A stretch of 64,000 nucleotides of DNA from an uncultured Flavobacteriaceae bacterium (GCA_947502495.1 CANNAC010000003.1:248001-312000), one strand, 5' to 3'; positions 51,072-60,097 are shown, numbered from the stretch's first letter. The notes: generated by a model from the sequence alone, not told the origin. Numbers and translations are program-made.

Positions 51072-54000
51072 TTATGCCAAAATAGGTTTTAAAGCATTTA
51101 ATGCCTTATCCACAGTATTTATTCTGTCGAAAGTAAGCAGTAATCTTAACCCAGATCTAGTTTGTTTTTCTTTCATTTTACATGCTAGCGGATTTGCTTG
51201 TATGTATTTCAAAACTTTGGTAAAGCCTTGACTTTGATAAAAAGCACTTTGTTGGTCGTTAATAAAATAACCAACGAGCTTGCCTTTTTTCATTATGATT
51301 TTTTCTAAACCTAATTTGGTTGCAATCCATTTTATTCTAACCGAGTTTAACAAGTCTACAACCTGCGTTGGTAGCTCTCCAAACCTATCGATAAGTTGGG
51401 TTTCAAAAACGGTAAGTTCTTCTTCGGTTTTAATGTTATTTAATTGCGTGTATAGGTTTAATCTTTCGGTAATATTATTGACATAATCGTCTGGGAAAAG
51501 CAGAGAGAAATCACTATCTATAGTAATGTCTTTTACAAACTCTTTCTCTTTTCCGTCGTCTTCGTATAAATCTTTAAACTCGTTTTCTTTAAGCTCCTCA
51601 ATAGCTTCGTTTAATATTTTCTGGTAGGTATCAAAACCAATATCATTAATGAAACCACTTTGTTCACCACCAAGTAAATCTCCAGCACCACGAATTTCTA
51701 AATCTTTCATGGCAATGTTAAATCCGCTACCAAGTTCTGTAAATTGCTCAAGAGCAGTAATACGTTTTCTAGCATCATTGGTCATTGCAGAATATTCTGG
51801 TGTTATAAAATAACAGAATGCTTTTTTGTTTGACCTACCAACACGACCACGCATTTGGTGCAAATCACTAAGTCCGAAATTATTCGCATTATTAATAAAA
51901 ATGGTATTTGCATTAGGAACATCTAATCCGCTCTCTACAATGGTGGTACTTACTAAAACATCAAAGTCGCCATTCATAAAAGAAAGCATCAATTGCTCTA
52001 GTTTTTTACCATCTAGTTGTCCGTGACCAATACCTATTTTTGCATCTGGAACTAGACGTTGAATCATTCCTGCAACTTCTTTGATATTTTCTATTCTATT
52101 ATGAATGAAGAAAATTTGTCCGCCACGTTGAATTTCATAACTAACCGCATCCCGAATCCTTTCTTCGCTAAAGCGGATGACGTTACTTTCTATAGGATAA
52201 CGGTTTGGTGGAGCCGTTGTAATTACCGACATATCTCTTGCTGCCATTAAGCTAAACTGAAGCGTTCTTGGTATTGGAGTTGCCGTTAAAGTCAACACAT
52301 CGACATTGTCTTTTAGTGTTTTTAGTTTTTCTTTTACGGCGACACCAAATTTTTGTTCTTCGTCTACAATGAGTAATCCTAAATCTTTAAATTTTACATT
52401 TTTATTTACTAGTTGGTGTGTACCAATAATAATATCTACATGTCCTTTTTCTAGTTTTTCTAGTGTTTCGCGTTTTTCTTTTGCTGTTCTAAAACGGTTT
52501 AGATAATCTACGGTAACCGGAAATTCTTTTAAACGCTCCTTAAAGGTTCTAGAATGTTGGTATGCTAAAACGGTTGTAGGCACTAAAACAGCAACTTGTT
52601 TCCCGTTATCTACCGCTTTAAAAGCAGCACGAATAGCAACTTCTGTTTTACCAAAACCAACATCCCCACAAATTAGGCGGTCCATTGGTCTTTCACTTTC
52701 CATATCTACTTTAATATCTGCTGTGGCAGTACTTTGATCTGGTGTGTCTTCGTAAATAAAAGAAGCTTCCAACTCGTGTTGTAAGTACGAATCTGGTTTG
52801 TATTGGTAGCCTTTTTCAAGTTTTCGTTTTGCGTATACCTTAATCAGGTTAAACGCAATTTCTTTAACTCTAGATTTTGTTTTTTGTTTTAAAACTTTCC
52901 AAGCTTTACTACCTAATTTGTATACTTTTGGTGGCTTACCATCTTTACCATTAAATTTGGTGATTTTATGTAAGGAGTGAATGCTTAGATATAAAATATC
53001 TCGTTCGCCATAGACCAGTTTAATGGCTTCCTGTTTTTTACCTTCGACATCAATTTTTTGCAGTCCGCCAAACTTACCAATCCCATGATCTATATGTGTA
53101 ACATAATCGCCAATATCTAGGTTTGTAAGTTCTTTTAAGGTTATGGATTGTTTTTTCGCGTACCCATTTTTTAAGTGGAATTTGTGGTAACGTTCAAAGA
53201 TTTGGTGGTCGGTATAACAAATGATTTTATTGTCATGATCTACAAACCCTTGAAAAAGAGAAAGTACAATGGTTTTATAACGAACCTCTTGTTCTACATC
53301 TTCAAAAATATCATGAAAACGTTTTGCTTGTTGTTCACTAACGCAGGCAATATAATTAGTAAAACCTTTGTTGTGATTGGTGTTTAGGTTTTCAATAAGT
53401 AAATCGAAATTTTTATTGAAAGCTGGTTGTGGTGTTGTTTTGTATTCGATAGGTTGAGATGTCTCGACAGCGCTTGACATGACAGATGTACTTCCAAATT
53501 CTACGATATTAAAATCTAGAAATTGTTTTTTTAGTAAGGTTGCGCTACAGAATAACTCTTTTGGTTCGGCATGTTGTATATCTTTGGAAAGGTTCTGAAA
53601 TGCTTCTACCGCTTTTTCATAAAGGGAATCTACTCGAGCGAATGTTAAGTCGGCATTTTTGGTGAAAATAACCGTTTTTTGTGCAATGTATTTTAAGAAA
53701 CTTTGTCTGCTTTCTTCTAAAAACTTATTGGCAACATTAGGTATGATGCTAATCTTTTTTATTTGTTCTGTAGAGAGTTGTGTTTCTACATCGAAGGTAC
53801 GAATACTATCTACTTCGTCTCCAAAGAACTCAATTCTATAGGGTTCATCATGGCTAAAAGAGAATACATCTACAATCCCACCACGAACGGAAAACTCGCC
53901 AGGTTCGGTAACAAAATCGACCCGTTTAAATTTATATTCGAATAGTATTTCGTTTACAAAATCGATGGATAGATTATCATTTACAGAAACCTTTAATGTA

Positions 54001-54422
54001 TTTTTTTCTAGTTCCCGACGGGTTACTACTTTTTCGAATAGTGCGTCTGGATAGGTAACAATTATTGCTGGTTTTTTACGAGAATTTATTCGGTTTAATA
54101 CTTCGGAACGCAGCAGGACATTGGCATTATCTGTTTCCTCAATTTGATATGGTCTTCTATAACTTCCTGGGTAGAAGAGTACATCTTTACTGTTTAGTAA
54201 TTGCTCTAAATCGTTGAGGTAAAAGGCCGCTTCTTCTTTATCATTAAAAATAAGTAAGAATGGTTTGTCTGCTTGTTTAAAGGTTTGCGAAATTACAAAC
54301 GAAAGGGAAGAACCTATAAGTCCTTTTATATGCGTTTTTGTTTCGGTTTTGGCAATAGTAGTTTGCAGTTTTTGCGTTTGCAAAGACTGTGCGTAGGTTT
54401 GCGAGAGAAGTGTTTTACTCAC
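51072..54422 (-). CDS. mfd: Transcription-repair coupling factor Mfd
   Basis: A 1116-residue protein that removes stalled RNA polymerase and recruits nucleotide excision repair. Seen in order: an N-terminal UvrB-like module (residues 1-330), the RNA polymerase-interacting domain (IGDYVTHIDHGIGKFGGLQKIDVEGKKQEAIKLVYG), helicase motifs I (GDVGFGKTEVAIRAAF), II (LLIVDEEQKFGV) and VI (QMRGRVGRSNKKAF), and the TRCF C-terminal domain. At residues 313-323 a palindromic repeat encodes VMSSAVETSQP inside the N-terminal module, still in frame. Length is close to other Mfd proteins. Confidence 0.96.
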   Translation of the reverse strand: MSKTLLSQTYAQSLQTQKLQTTIAKTETKTHIKGLIGSSLSFVISQTFKQADKPFLLIFNDKEEAAFYLNDLEQLLNSKDVLFYPGSYRRPYQIEETDNANVLLRSEVLNRINSRKKPAIIVTYPDALFEKVVTRRELEKNTLKVSVNDNLSIDFVNEILFEYKFKRVDFVTEPGEFSVRGGIVDVFSFSHDEPYRIEFFGDEVDSIRTFDVETQLSTEQIKKISIIPNVANKFLEESRQSFLKYIAQKTVIFTKNADLTFARVDSLYEKAVEAFQNLSKDIQHAEPKELFCSATLLKKQFLDFNIVEFGSTSVMSSAVETSQPIEYKTTPQPAFNKNFDLLIENLNTNHNKGFTNYIACVSEQQAKRFHDIFEDVEQEVRYKTIVLSLFQGFVDHDNKIICYTDHQIFERYHKFHLKNGYAKKQSITLKELTNLDIGDYVTHIDHGIGKFGGLQKIDVEGKKQEAIKLVYGERDILYLSIHSLHKITKFNGKDGKPPKVYKLGSKAWKVLKQKTKSRVKEIAFNLIKVYAKRKLEKGYQYKPDSYLQHELEASFIYEDTPDQSTATADIKVDMESERPMDRLICGDVGFGKTEVAIRAAFKAVDNGKQVAVLVPTTVLAYQHSRTFKERLKEFPVTVDYLNRFRTAKEKRETLEKLEKGHVDIIIGTHQLVNKNVKFKDLGLLIVDEEQKFGVAVKEKLKTLKDNVDVLTLTATPIPRTLQFSLMAARDMSVITTAPPNRYPIESNVIRFSEERIRDAVSYEIQRGGQIFFIHNRIENIKEVAGMIQRLVPDAKIGIGHGQLDGKKLEQLMLSFMNGDFDVLVSTTIVESGLDVPNANTIFINNANNFGLSDLHQMRGRVGRSNKKAFCYFITPEYSAMTNDARKRITALEQFTELGSGFNIAMKDLEIRGAGDLLGGEQSGFINDIGFDTYQKILNEAIEELKENEFKDLYEDDGKEKEFVKDITIDSDFSLLFPDDYVNNITERLNLYTQLNNIKTEEELTVFETQLIDRFGELPTQVVDLLNSVRIKWIATKLGLEKIIMKKGKLVGYFINDQQSAFYQSQGFTKVLKYIQANPLACKMKEKQTRSGLRLLLTFDRINTVDKALNALKPILA
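53456..53484 (-). repeat. Palindromic repeat inside mfd
   Basis: ATGTC (53459-53463) and GACAT (53476-53480) are inverted arms around TCGACAGCGCTT, followed by GACA. The pattern is that of the metG repeat at 36229-36256, with stem bases changed in a compensated way. It sits in-frame in a region of Mfd that varies between species. Confidence 0.75.
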
Positions 54423-54553
54423 GTATTTTAGTTTTATGTAAAGATAGTATTTACATTTTTTTTGCCACGAATAGCAGAATGTTTTTTTTATTTTTTATGA
54501 AATTCTAATTTTTTAATAACAGAAGTCTCTAGAAGTAATACCAATGTTATGCA

Positions 54554-54659
54554 TTAGGGATTGAAGTGTCTAGCTTTTGGCGCGCGTGCGCTTTAAGCCA
54601 AAACTAATAACGGAAAGCGCGACGTTACGTAGCTTGTGCGAAGTAGCGGAATGCCCTAA
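54554..54659. repeat. GC-rich inverted-repeat element between mfd and the TerB-like gene
   Basis: A 106-bp element bounded by TTAGGGATT (54554-54562) and AATGCCCTAA (54650-54659), an imperfect terminal inverted repeat. Inside are TTTTGGC/GCCAAAA (54575-54581 and 54597-54603) around a GC-rich loop, and a second GC-rich part GAAAGCGCGACG. It is far richer in GC than its surroundings and contains no ORF, so it looks like an extragenic repeat element. Confidence 0.6.
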
Positions 54660-54700
54660 AAAAAGCTATTAATAATGTTTTAAAAAGCGTTTTGTTTAAT

Positions 54701-54708
54701 TATCTTTG
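54701..54708 (+). promoter_or_regulatory. -7 box of the TerB-like gene
   Basis: TATCTTTG matches TAnnTTTG 21 bp upstream of the ATG at 54730. The ORF-track start at 54706 would lie inside this box, which supports the shorter start. The -33 region is weak. Confidence 0.6.
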
Positions 54709-54729
54709 TGGCACTTAAAAAAAGAATAT

Positions 54730-55161
54730 ATGTCAATTTCAGATTTATTTGATAGTGGATTTAAAAAGCGTAATGAAGACCATTTTGCATCAATTGTTAG
54801 AGTTGCAATGGATGACGGTGTTATTACAGATGAAGAAAAGGCGTTTTTAGATCGTTTAGCTAGAAATTTAGATATTAGCGAAGGGGATTATGCCATCATT
54901 TTAAAGGATTATGCTTCGCATCATATTAATCCTCCAACTTCTTACGATAATCGATTAGAGCGTTTGTATGATTTGTCTAGAATGGTTTATGTAGATCATA
55001 TTAAAGGAGATCATGAAGAACTTGTTTTACGTAAGATTGCAGTTGGTTTAGGTTTTAAGCCTGAAAACGTGAAATATGTAGTAGATAAGGCACTTACTTT
55101 GGTTAGTAATAAAGTGGATTTAGATACTTTTATGGAAGAAATTAAAACAATGAGTACATAA
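54730..55161 (+). CDS. TerB-like helical protein
   Basis: About 143 residues, starting MSISDLFDSGFKKRNEDHFASIVRVA. The pattern DDGVITDEEKAFLDRLARNLDISEGDYAIILKDY with an acidic EF-hand-like loop is typical of TerB-like domains, as is the repeat in LYDLSRMVYVDHIKGDHEELVLRKIAVGLGF. TerB relatives bind divalent cations and occur in stress and membrane-associated complexes. No other tellurite-resistance gene is nearby. It is a single gene with a strong terminator. Confidence 0.85.
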   Translation: MSISDLFDSGFKKRNEDHFASIVRVAMDDGVITDEEKAFLDRLARNLDISEGDYAIILKDYASHHINPPTSYDNRLERLYDLSRMVYVDHIKGDHEELVLRKIAVGLGFKPENVKYVVDKALTLVSNKVDLDTFMEEIKTMST

Positions 55162-55183
55162 TAATTTTATATTATTTAGTATT

Positions 55184-55219
55184 AAAAAAGGCGAACTATT
55201 ATATAGTTCGCCTTTTTTT
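55184..55219 (+). terminator. Bidirectional terminator between TerB-like and kinase genes
   Basis: AAAAAAGGCGAACTAT (55184-55199) and ATAGTTCGCCTTTTTT (55203-55218) form a perfect 16-bp stem with a TAT-like 3-nt loop. It ends both converging transcripts and touches the last codon of the kinase gene. Confidence 0.93.
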
Positions 55220-56732
55220 ATTTTAAGTATTTTCGGATGGTTTTTAGTAAACTTTTCTCGTCAAAGGGTTTACTAATAACATCGTTTATTTTTGCTTTTT
55301 TGTAGCGTTTTAAATCTTCAGGAAATACTTTTCCTGTTAAGGCTAGAATAGGAATTTTTTTAAGTTCTTTTTCTGGTAGCTGTCTAATTTCTATGGCAAG
55401 TTGATCTCCAGTGGTATTTGGTAGATTGATATCCATTAAAATGATATCCGGCTTTTGATTTTTTAGGGTATCAATTAGCGTATCTGGATTGGTAACGATA
55501 TCTAAATAAAACTTTCCTTGAGCGGCTAAAATTTTAAGTACAGAGAGTTGCGTTATTTCTGAGTTTTCTACTAAAAGAATATGGTATTTGTCTTTTTCTA
55601 GTTTTTCTTCAGTAGCAACCTCTACTTTTTTATCTTTTGTTTTTGTATCTAATTTAAAACTTAAATTTAAAGCGAAAGAAGTCCCTTCGTTAAAGGTGCT
55701 ATCAATAGAAATATTACCATCCATTAAGGCTACTAAGTTTTTTACAATGGCTAAACCTAATCCTGTACCTTTATTTCTTTGGGTTTTATCTACTTGGGTG
55801 AAGCTTGTGAAAACTTTATCTAGGTTTTCTTTTTCTATGCCAATTCCTGTATCTATAATTTGAAAATGGATACTTGCTTTATTTGCTCTTACTTGATTTA
55901 AAGAAACATTTAAAGTGATACTACCTTTGGTGGTGTACTTAATTGCATTGTCTATTAGATTGCCAAGTATTTGTTTTAATCTATACGGATCCCCAATGAT
56001 TTGTGGTGGTAATTTTTCTCCAATAGTACTAAGAAAAGTTAATCCTTTTTCTTCTGCTTTTATTTTATAGGTGAATATAAATTCTTCTAAAAATTCGTTT
56101 AAGTTAAAGGAGTCTTCTATTAGATTAAGTTTACCAACTTCTATTTTAGAAATATCTAAAATGTCTTCAATCATATGTTTTAAATGATTGGAAGATGTGT
56201 TGATAATGTTTAGGTAATCTTTTTGTTCGGAGTCTAGATTGGTTTTTCCTAAGATATCAACAAAGGTTCCAATACCAGAAAGAGGTTCTCTAATTTCATG
56301 GCTAAAATTAGCGATGAAGGTGTTTTTAAAGTCCTCTTTTTCTATTAAATATTTGTTTTTTAATTCAAGAATTTGAGAGTCTATAACTGATTCGTTTCTC
56401 TTTTGCGCAGTTAATTGATAGTTGTTGTAATGCGTTGTTAAGTCTTGAATTATTAGTAATGGTTGTGTTTTAGAAAACGTTTTAAGCGTAATATCTGCTA
56501 TTATACTTTTATCATCTGTTTCTAAATGAATACATGAGAACAAAAACTCTTCGTCTTTTTTGGTGTCTAATAAAGTGGTAAGACTCTCGAAGAAAGGATG
56601 TAAGTTGGTTACATTCTGCTTGGTAACATTTGAAAAGAAAGTATTATCTGAATCTAAGATAATACCTTTTTTATCCATAATTAGATATTGAATAATAGCT
56701 TTTTCATGTGCTATTTTGTATTCTGCAAGCAT
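55218..56732 (-). CDS. Hybrid histidine kinase with C-terminal receiver
   Basis: A 504-residue cytoplasmic kinase without membrane helices. Residues 1-120 look like a PAS-type sensor. HisKA has FIANFSHEIREPLSGIGTFVDIL with the phospho-His. The ATPase domain has QILGNLIDNAIKYT, DTGIGIEKENL and GTGLGLAIVKNLV. The receiver (about 380-504) has ILLVENSEITQ, the phospho-Asp in ILMDINLPNTTGDQ, and the Lys in VISKPFDE. It is the last gene of the GTPase operon, 11 bp after the GTPase, so GTPase state and kinase activity may be linked. Confidence 0.92.
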   Translation of the reverse strand: MLAEYKIAHEKAIIQYLIMDKKGIILDSDNTFFSNVTKQNVTNLHPFFESLTTLLDTKKDEEFLFSCIHLETDDKSIIADITLKTFSKTQPLLIIQDLTTHYNNYQLTAQKRNESVIDSQILELKNKYLIEKEDFKNTFIANFSHEIREPLSGIGTFVDILGKTNLDSEQKDYLNIINTSSNHLKHMIEDILDISKIEVGKLNLIEDSFNLNEFLEEFIFTYKIKAEEKGLTFLSTIGEKLPPQIIGDPYRLKQILGNLIDNAIKYTTKGSITLNVSLNQVRANKASIHFQIIDTGIGIEKENLDKVFTSFTQVDKTQRNKGTGLGLAIVKNLVALMDGNISIDSTFNEGTSFALNLSFKLDTKTKDKKVEVATEEKLEKDKYHILLVENSEITQLSVLKILAAQGKFYLDIVTNPDTLIDTLKNQKPDIILMDINLPNTTGDQLAIEIRQLPEKELKKIPILALTGKVFPEDLKRYKKAKINDVISKPFDEKSLLKTIRKYLK

Positions 56733-56743
56733 TATTCTTGAGT

Positions 56744-57241
56744 TTAGGAAATTAGTTGTTTAGCTAAAGTAGAGAATAGATCATTAACTTTAGTATTTGC
56801 TTTTGCGCTTGTGTAAAAATCGGTGAACGACCCAAAAACACCGTTGTTCTGCTTAATGAAGTCTCTGGTAACTAAATCCTTTTTGTTTCCAACTACTTTT
56901 ATTGGAATGCTTGGATAGTTTGTTTTAATAAAATTTAAATCACTTTCTAATTGCGCATAGGTAGTTGGTCTAGTAAGATCATATACATATATCATACCAC
57001 TAGTACCTAACATATAAGAAGGTCTTGTGTTGGTTATATCATCGTTACCTTCTAAATCCCATATGATTAAAGAAACGGTTTCTTTTGGAGAAATTACAAC
57101 TTCTTTTTTTAAGATATGTACCCCAATAGTTACTTTATAATTGTCTGTAAAGGTGTCTTCAACAAAACGTCTTATAAGTGAAGATTTACCAACGCCAAAG
57201 TGACCTAGTAGTACTATTTTTTTAGAGATATTCATTAGCAA
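56744..57241 (-). CDS. Ras-like small GTPase (Rup-type)
   Basis: A 165-residue single-domain GTPase. It has G1 GHFGVGKSSLI, the switch region DTFTDNYKVTIGVHILKKEV, G3 WDLEGNDD (DxxG), G4 VGNKKDL and G5 TSAKAN. It resembles eukaryotic Rab/Ras in pattern, without a lipidation signal. The residue after DLEG that is Gln in Ras (DTAGQ) is Asn here, so intrinsic hydrolysis may be low. The start may be Met3 at 57235. It overlaps the preceding gene by 20 bp (14 bp with that start), so expression is coupled. Confidence 0.9.
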   Translation of the reverse strand: MLMNISKKIVLLGHFGVGKSSLIRRFVEDTFTDNYKVTIGVHILKKEVVISPKETVSLIIWDLEGNDDITNTRPSYMLGTSGMIYVYDLTRPTTYAQLESDLNFIKTNYPSIPIKVVGNKKDLVTRDFIKQNNGVFGSFTDFYTSAKANTKVNDLFSTLAKQLIS

Positions 57242-58040
57242 AATATGCTTTTAATTTTTTAGTTAAAGATTCTTTATTTCTTAAATCTGTTTGGTTTATT
57301 GTGTTTTGAGCAAAATCTAGGAGTTTGTCTTCTAATGCACTTTTATGAGTAGCATTAAATATGCCAGAAATTACAACTGCGATATAATAAGATGAAAAAT
57401 TTTGAATATAAATACTATAGGTTTCATATTCAATGAGCTCTAGATCTTGATCGCTTTTTTTAAATGCATCTTCTACAAAACTTTTAATTGCAGTTAGCAT
57501 TCCGGCAACCATATCTTCATCTATATCATCTGTTTTGGAGTATTTTGAAATGAGTAAACCAGACCCTTTTTCAATGACCATAAACTGATTTAATCTTGGA
57601 GCATGTTGCTCTTGTAAAATTAAATCGGCTTCACTAACACCAGATGTTTTCGCTTTAAATTTACGTTTAAAATTTTTGAAAGAAAAGGTATTATCTATTT
57701 GTTGGTTTATTTTTTCGGATAAAAGTTTAAATTCATTTTGAATGTACTTTTTTATCATTCTCCCTAGAATAGGATATAATGCTTCTACTACTGCGTCTTG
57801 AGAGTTTTTTATCTCTGTTTTTAGAGCTTCTGTAATTGTAGGTCCGAGTGTTTCTGGTATTTCTAGAACAAATTTATTTAATTGATCTTGAATAATTGGG
57901 TTTACCTTTTCGGATAAATTTGTTTTTTGATTTATTGTTTCTTCTAGAATTTTAATTTTTTCATGAATCGACAAAGCGTATTCTCTCTCATCTGTTAATA
58001 AGATGTCTTTAAGAACTTTAAGTTTATCTTCTTGATTCAT
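57222..58040 (-). CDS. Roadblock/longin-like domain protein (GTPase partner candidate)
   Basis: A 272-residue protein. The N-terminal 150 residues are helical with many charged residues. The C-terminal part (LNQFMVIEKGSGLLISKYSKTDDIDEDMVAGMLTAIKSFVEDAF, then YSIYIQNFSSYYIAVVISGIFNATHKSALEDKLLDFA) has the strand-helix pattern of longin/roadblock domains, which regulate small GTPases (as MglB does MglA). Gene overlap with the GTPase supports a direct partnership. I rate the fold as probable, not certain; the family has no known function to me. Confidence 0.6.
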   Translation of the reverse strand: MNQEDKLKVLKDILLTDEREYALSIHEKIKILEETINQKTNLSEKVNPIIQDQLNKFVLEIPETLGPTITEALKTEIKNSQDAVVEALYPILGRMIKKYIQNEFKLLSEKINQQIDNTFSFKNFKRKFKAKTSGVSEADLILQEQHAPRLNQFMVIEKGSGLLISKYSKTDDIDEDMVAGMLTAIKSFVEDAFKKSDQDLELIEYETYSIYIQNFSSYYIAVVISGIFNATHKSALEDKLLDFAQNTINQTDLRNKESLTKKLKAYFANEYL

Positions 58041-58058
58041 AAGTGCCAGTAATTTGTA

Positions 58059-58421
58059 TTACTTGCTTATTTTTTCTCCAAGATTCATTAATAAATCACC
58101 TAGCAGTTTTCTGTCTAATTTCTTGTCATCCAGAGTATCTGCTTTGTCATTAAAAGAATTTTCAAGATCTGTAATTCTTATATTAATGTCGGTACTTAAG
58201 TTATCAATATTTTGAAGTAATTCTTTTCTAACATCATCTACCAAGTTTTCTAATTCTTGCTTTTTGGAAAGAATGTCATTTTTTACAGATTCAAACTCAC
58301 TATCGTAAGCTTGCATGTTTTCTCCAAAAATTAGCTGTTTTATAGCATCAATTTTGGTGGAAGCTTCTACATCTGAATTATGTGTTGTCGTATTGGTATT
58401 TGTAAGATTTTCTTTAGCCAT
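58059..58421 (-). CDS. Coiled-coil protein of the GTPase operon
   Basis: A 120-residue acidic and helical protein. Residues 20-105 have heptad-like spacing (IKQLIFGENMQAYDSEFESVKNDILSKKQELENLVDDVRKELLQNIDNL), ending with KLDRKLLGDLLMNLGEKI. No signal peptide or membrane helix. It is 18 bp upstream of the 272-residue protein and 72 bp after fbp. It could form a scaffold for the GTPase and the kinase. Function is unknown. Confidence 0.75.
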   Translation of the reverse strand: MAKENLTNTNTTTHNSDVEASTKIDAIKQLIFGENMQAYDSEFESVKNDILSKKQELENLVDDVRKELLQNIDNLSTDINIRITDLENSFNDKADTLDDKKLDRKLLGDLLMNLGEKISK

Positions 58422-58493
58422 TATGGTTTAGCTTTTGTTTAAAAAAGTAATGTACAAAAATAATGAAAAAGTAAGGACTTAAACTAGTAATTT

Positions 58494-59498
58494 TTAAGCG
58501 TTTTGCATAAATTCTTCTGCTTTTTCCACCATATTTTTACTTCCACATAAAAAAGGTACTCTTTGGTGAAGTTCTGTAGGTTCAATTTCCATAATTCTAG
58601 TATAACCATCACTCGCTTTTCCGTTTGCTTGTTCTGCTATAAATGCCATTGGATTACACTCGTATAACAGGCGTAATTTACCTTCCGAATTTTTAGAACT
58701 TTTAGGGTACATGTAGATTCCTCCTTTTATCATATTTCTATGAAAATCGGAAACTAAAGATCCAATATATCTGCTGGTGTAAGGTCTGTCGCCTTCTTCC
58801 ATTTGGCAGTATTTAATATAGTTTTTAACACCCTGTGGAAATTGTGCATAGTTCCCTTCATTTACAGAATAGATATTACCATCCTCAGGGAACTGCATAT
58901 CTGGATGCGATAAGTAAAAGGTTCCAATTGCTGGGTTAAGTGTAAATCCATTTACACCATCTCCAGTAGTGTAAACTAACATGGTAGATGTTCCGTAAAC
59001 GATATATCCTGCAGCAACTTGTTGTTCTCCTTTTTGTAAAAAATCTTCTAATGTAACAGGTGTTCCAACAGGAGTTACACGTCTGTATATAGAGAATATA
59101 GTTCCAACAGAAACATTTACGTCTATGTTAGAAGATCCATCTAAAGGATCTATTAGAACAATATACTTGTTTTGATTGTTTTCGTCTTGACTATTAATTG
59201 CAATAAAATCATCTTCTTCTTCACTGGCAATACCACAAACAATATTTCTTTTGGTAAGGGTTTGAATGAATTTTTCGTTAGCATAAACATCCAATTTTTG
59301 TTGGTCTTCACCTTGAATATTTGTGTCTCCAGCTGCACCAATAATATCGACTAAACCTGCTTTGTTTACTTCGTGGTTTACTACTTTTGCTGCTAACCTA
59401 ATGGAGTTGATAAGTCTAGATAACTCGCCAGAAGTATATTTAAAAGATGTTTGGTTTTCTATAATAAATTCTCCTAATGTTTGTTTTGTTCTAGACAT
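58494..59498 (-). CDS. fbp: Class I fructose-1,6-bisphosphatase
   Basis: A 334-residue enzyme making fructose-6-phosphate in gluconeogenesis, needed when the cell grows on pyruvate-yielding substrates such as alginate. It contains [28 protein letters not shown], the metal-binding signature [24 protein letters not shown], and [22 protein letters not shown] for the phosphate sites. Length is typical of class I. It is the first gene upstream of the coiled-coil/GTPase series on the same strand, with a 72-bp gap, so it may or may not share the transcript. Confidence 0.96.
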   Translation of the reverse strand: MSRTKQTLGEFIIENQTSFKYTSGELSRLINSIRLAAKVVNHEVNKAGLVDIIGAAGDTNIQGEDQQKLDVYANEKFIQTLTKRNIVCGIASEEEDDFIAINSQDENNQNKYIVLIDPLDGSSNIDVNVSVGTIFSIYRRVTPVGTPVTLEDFLQKGEQQVAAGYIVYGTSTMLVYTTGDGVNGFTLNPAIGTFYLSHPDMQFPEDGNIYSVNEGNYAQFPQGVKNYIKYCQMEEGDRPYTSRYIGSLVSDFHRNMIKGGIYMYPKSSKNSEGKLRLLYECNPMAFIAEQANGKASDGYTRIMEIEPTELHQRVPFLCGSKNMVEKAEEFMQNA

Positions 59499-59593
59499 AA
59501 TAGCTTTTTAATAGTTTGTACAAATATCGTTTTTTTTAACAAACTATAACGTTATCGTTTTACTTTAATGCATAAAAATTAATGGCTTTAAAC

Positions 59594-59601
59594 TATATTT
59601 G
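59594..59601 (+). promoter_or_regulatory. -7 box of the GNAT-aspartate kinase operon
   Basis: TATATTTG matches TAnnTTTG 16 bp before the GNAT ATG. No strong -33 is seen at the usual spacing. It lies 95 bp from the divergent fbp start. Confidence 0.5.
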
Positions 59602-59617
59602 AGAATAAAATAAGTAG

Positions 59618-60097
59618 ATGGACTTTATAATTAGAGAAGCAACAATAAAAGATGCAAAACAAATCTTAGATTTAATTGTAGAATTGGCAGTTTTTGAAAA
59701 GGAACCAGATGCAGTAGAAGTTACGGTTCAAGATTTAGAAAGAGATGGATTTGGAAGTAATCCTGTTTTTAAATGTTTTGTCGCCGAATACCAGAATGAA
59801 ATTGCAGGAATAGCTGTGGTTTATGATAGATATTCTACTTGGAAAGGTAAAATTATTCATCTAGAAGATCTTATTGTTAGTCAGAAATATAGAGGGAAAG
59901 GTCTTGGTACTTTACTTTTGAATCAAGTCGTTATTTATGGAAATAAACTTGGTGTGAAAAGAATCAATTGGGAAGTTATTGATTGGAATGAACCTGCAAT
60001 TAGTTTCTATGAACAAAAAGGAGCAAATGTACTTCGTAATTGGGATGTTGTGCAATTGGATGAAATGGGAATAAAGAATTATTTGTTAAATATATGA
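59618..60097 (+). CDS. GNAT-family acetyltransferase
   Basis: A 159-residue acetyltransferase: FIIREATIKDAKQILDLIVELAVFEKE, YSTWKGKIIHLEDLIVSQKYRGKGLGTLLLNQVV (with the acetyl-CoA loop RGKGLGT), and INWEVIDWNEPAISFYEQKGA. This pattern is that of diamine/spermidine-type N-acetyltransferases. The stop overlaps the aspartate kinase start in ATGA, so the two are translationally coupled. The link between them is not explained by known pathways. Confidence 0.9.
   Translation: MDFIIREATIKDAKQILDLIVELAVFEKEPDAVEVTVQDLERDGFGSNPVFKCFVAEYQNEIAGIAVVYDRYSTWKGKIIHLEDLIVSQKYRGKGLGTLLLNQVVIYGNKLGVKRINWEVIDWNEPAISFYEQKGANVLRNWDVVQLDEMGIKNYLLNI

Noticed and set aside
51072-54422. A frameshift in mfd around the repeat
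   Set aside because: The reading frame is continuous and conserved motifs appear on both sides in the expected order.
54554-54659. The GC-rich element as a tRNA or as a terminator of the TerB-like gene
   Set aside because: It lies upstream of that gene, has no T tract and does not fold as a cloverleaf by eye.
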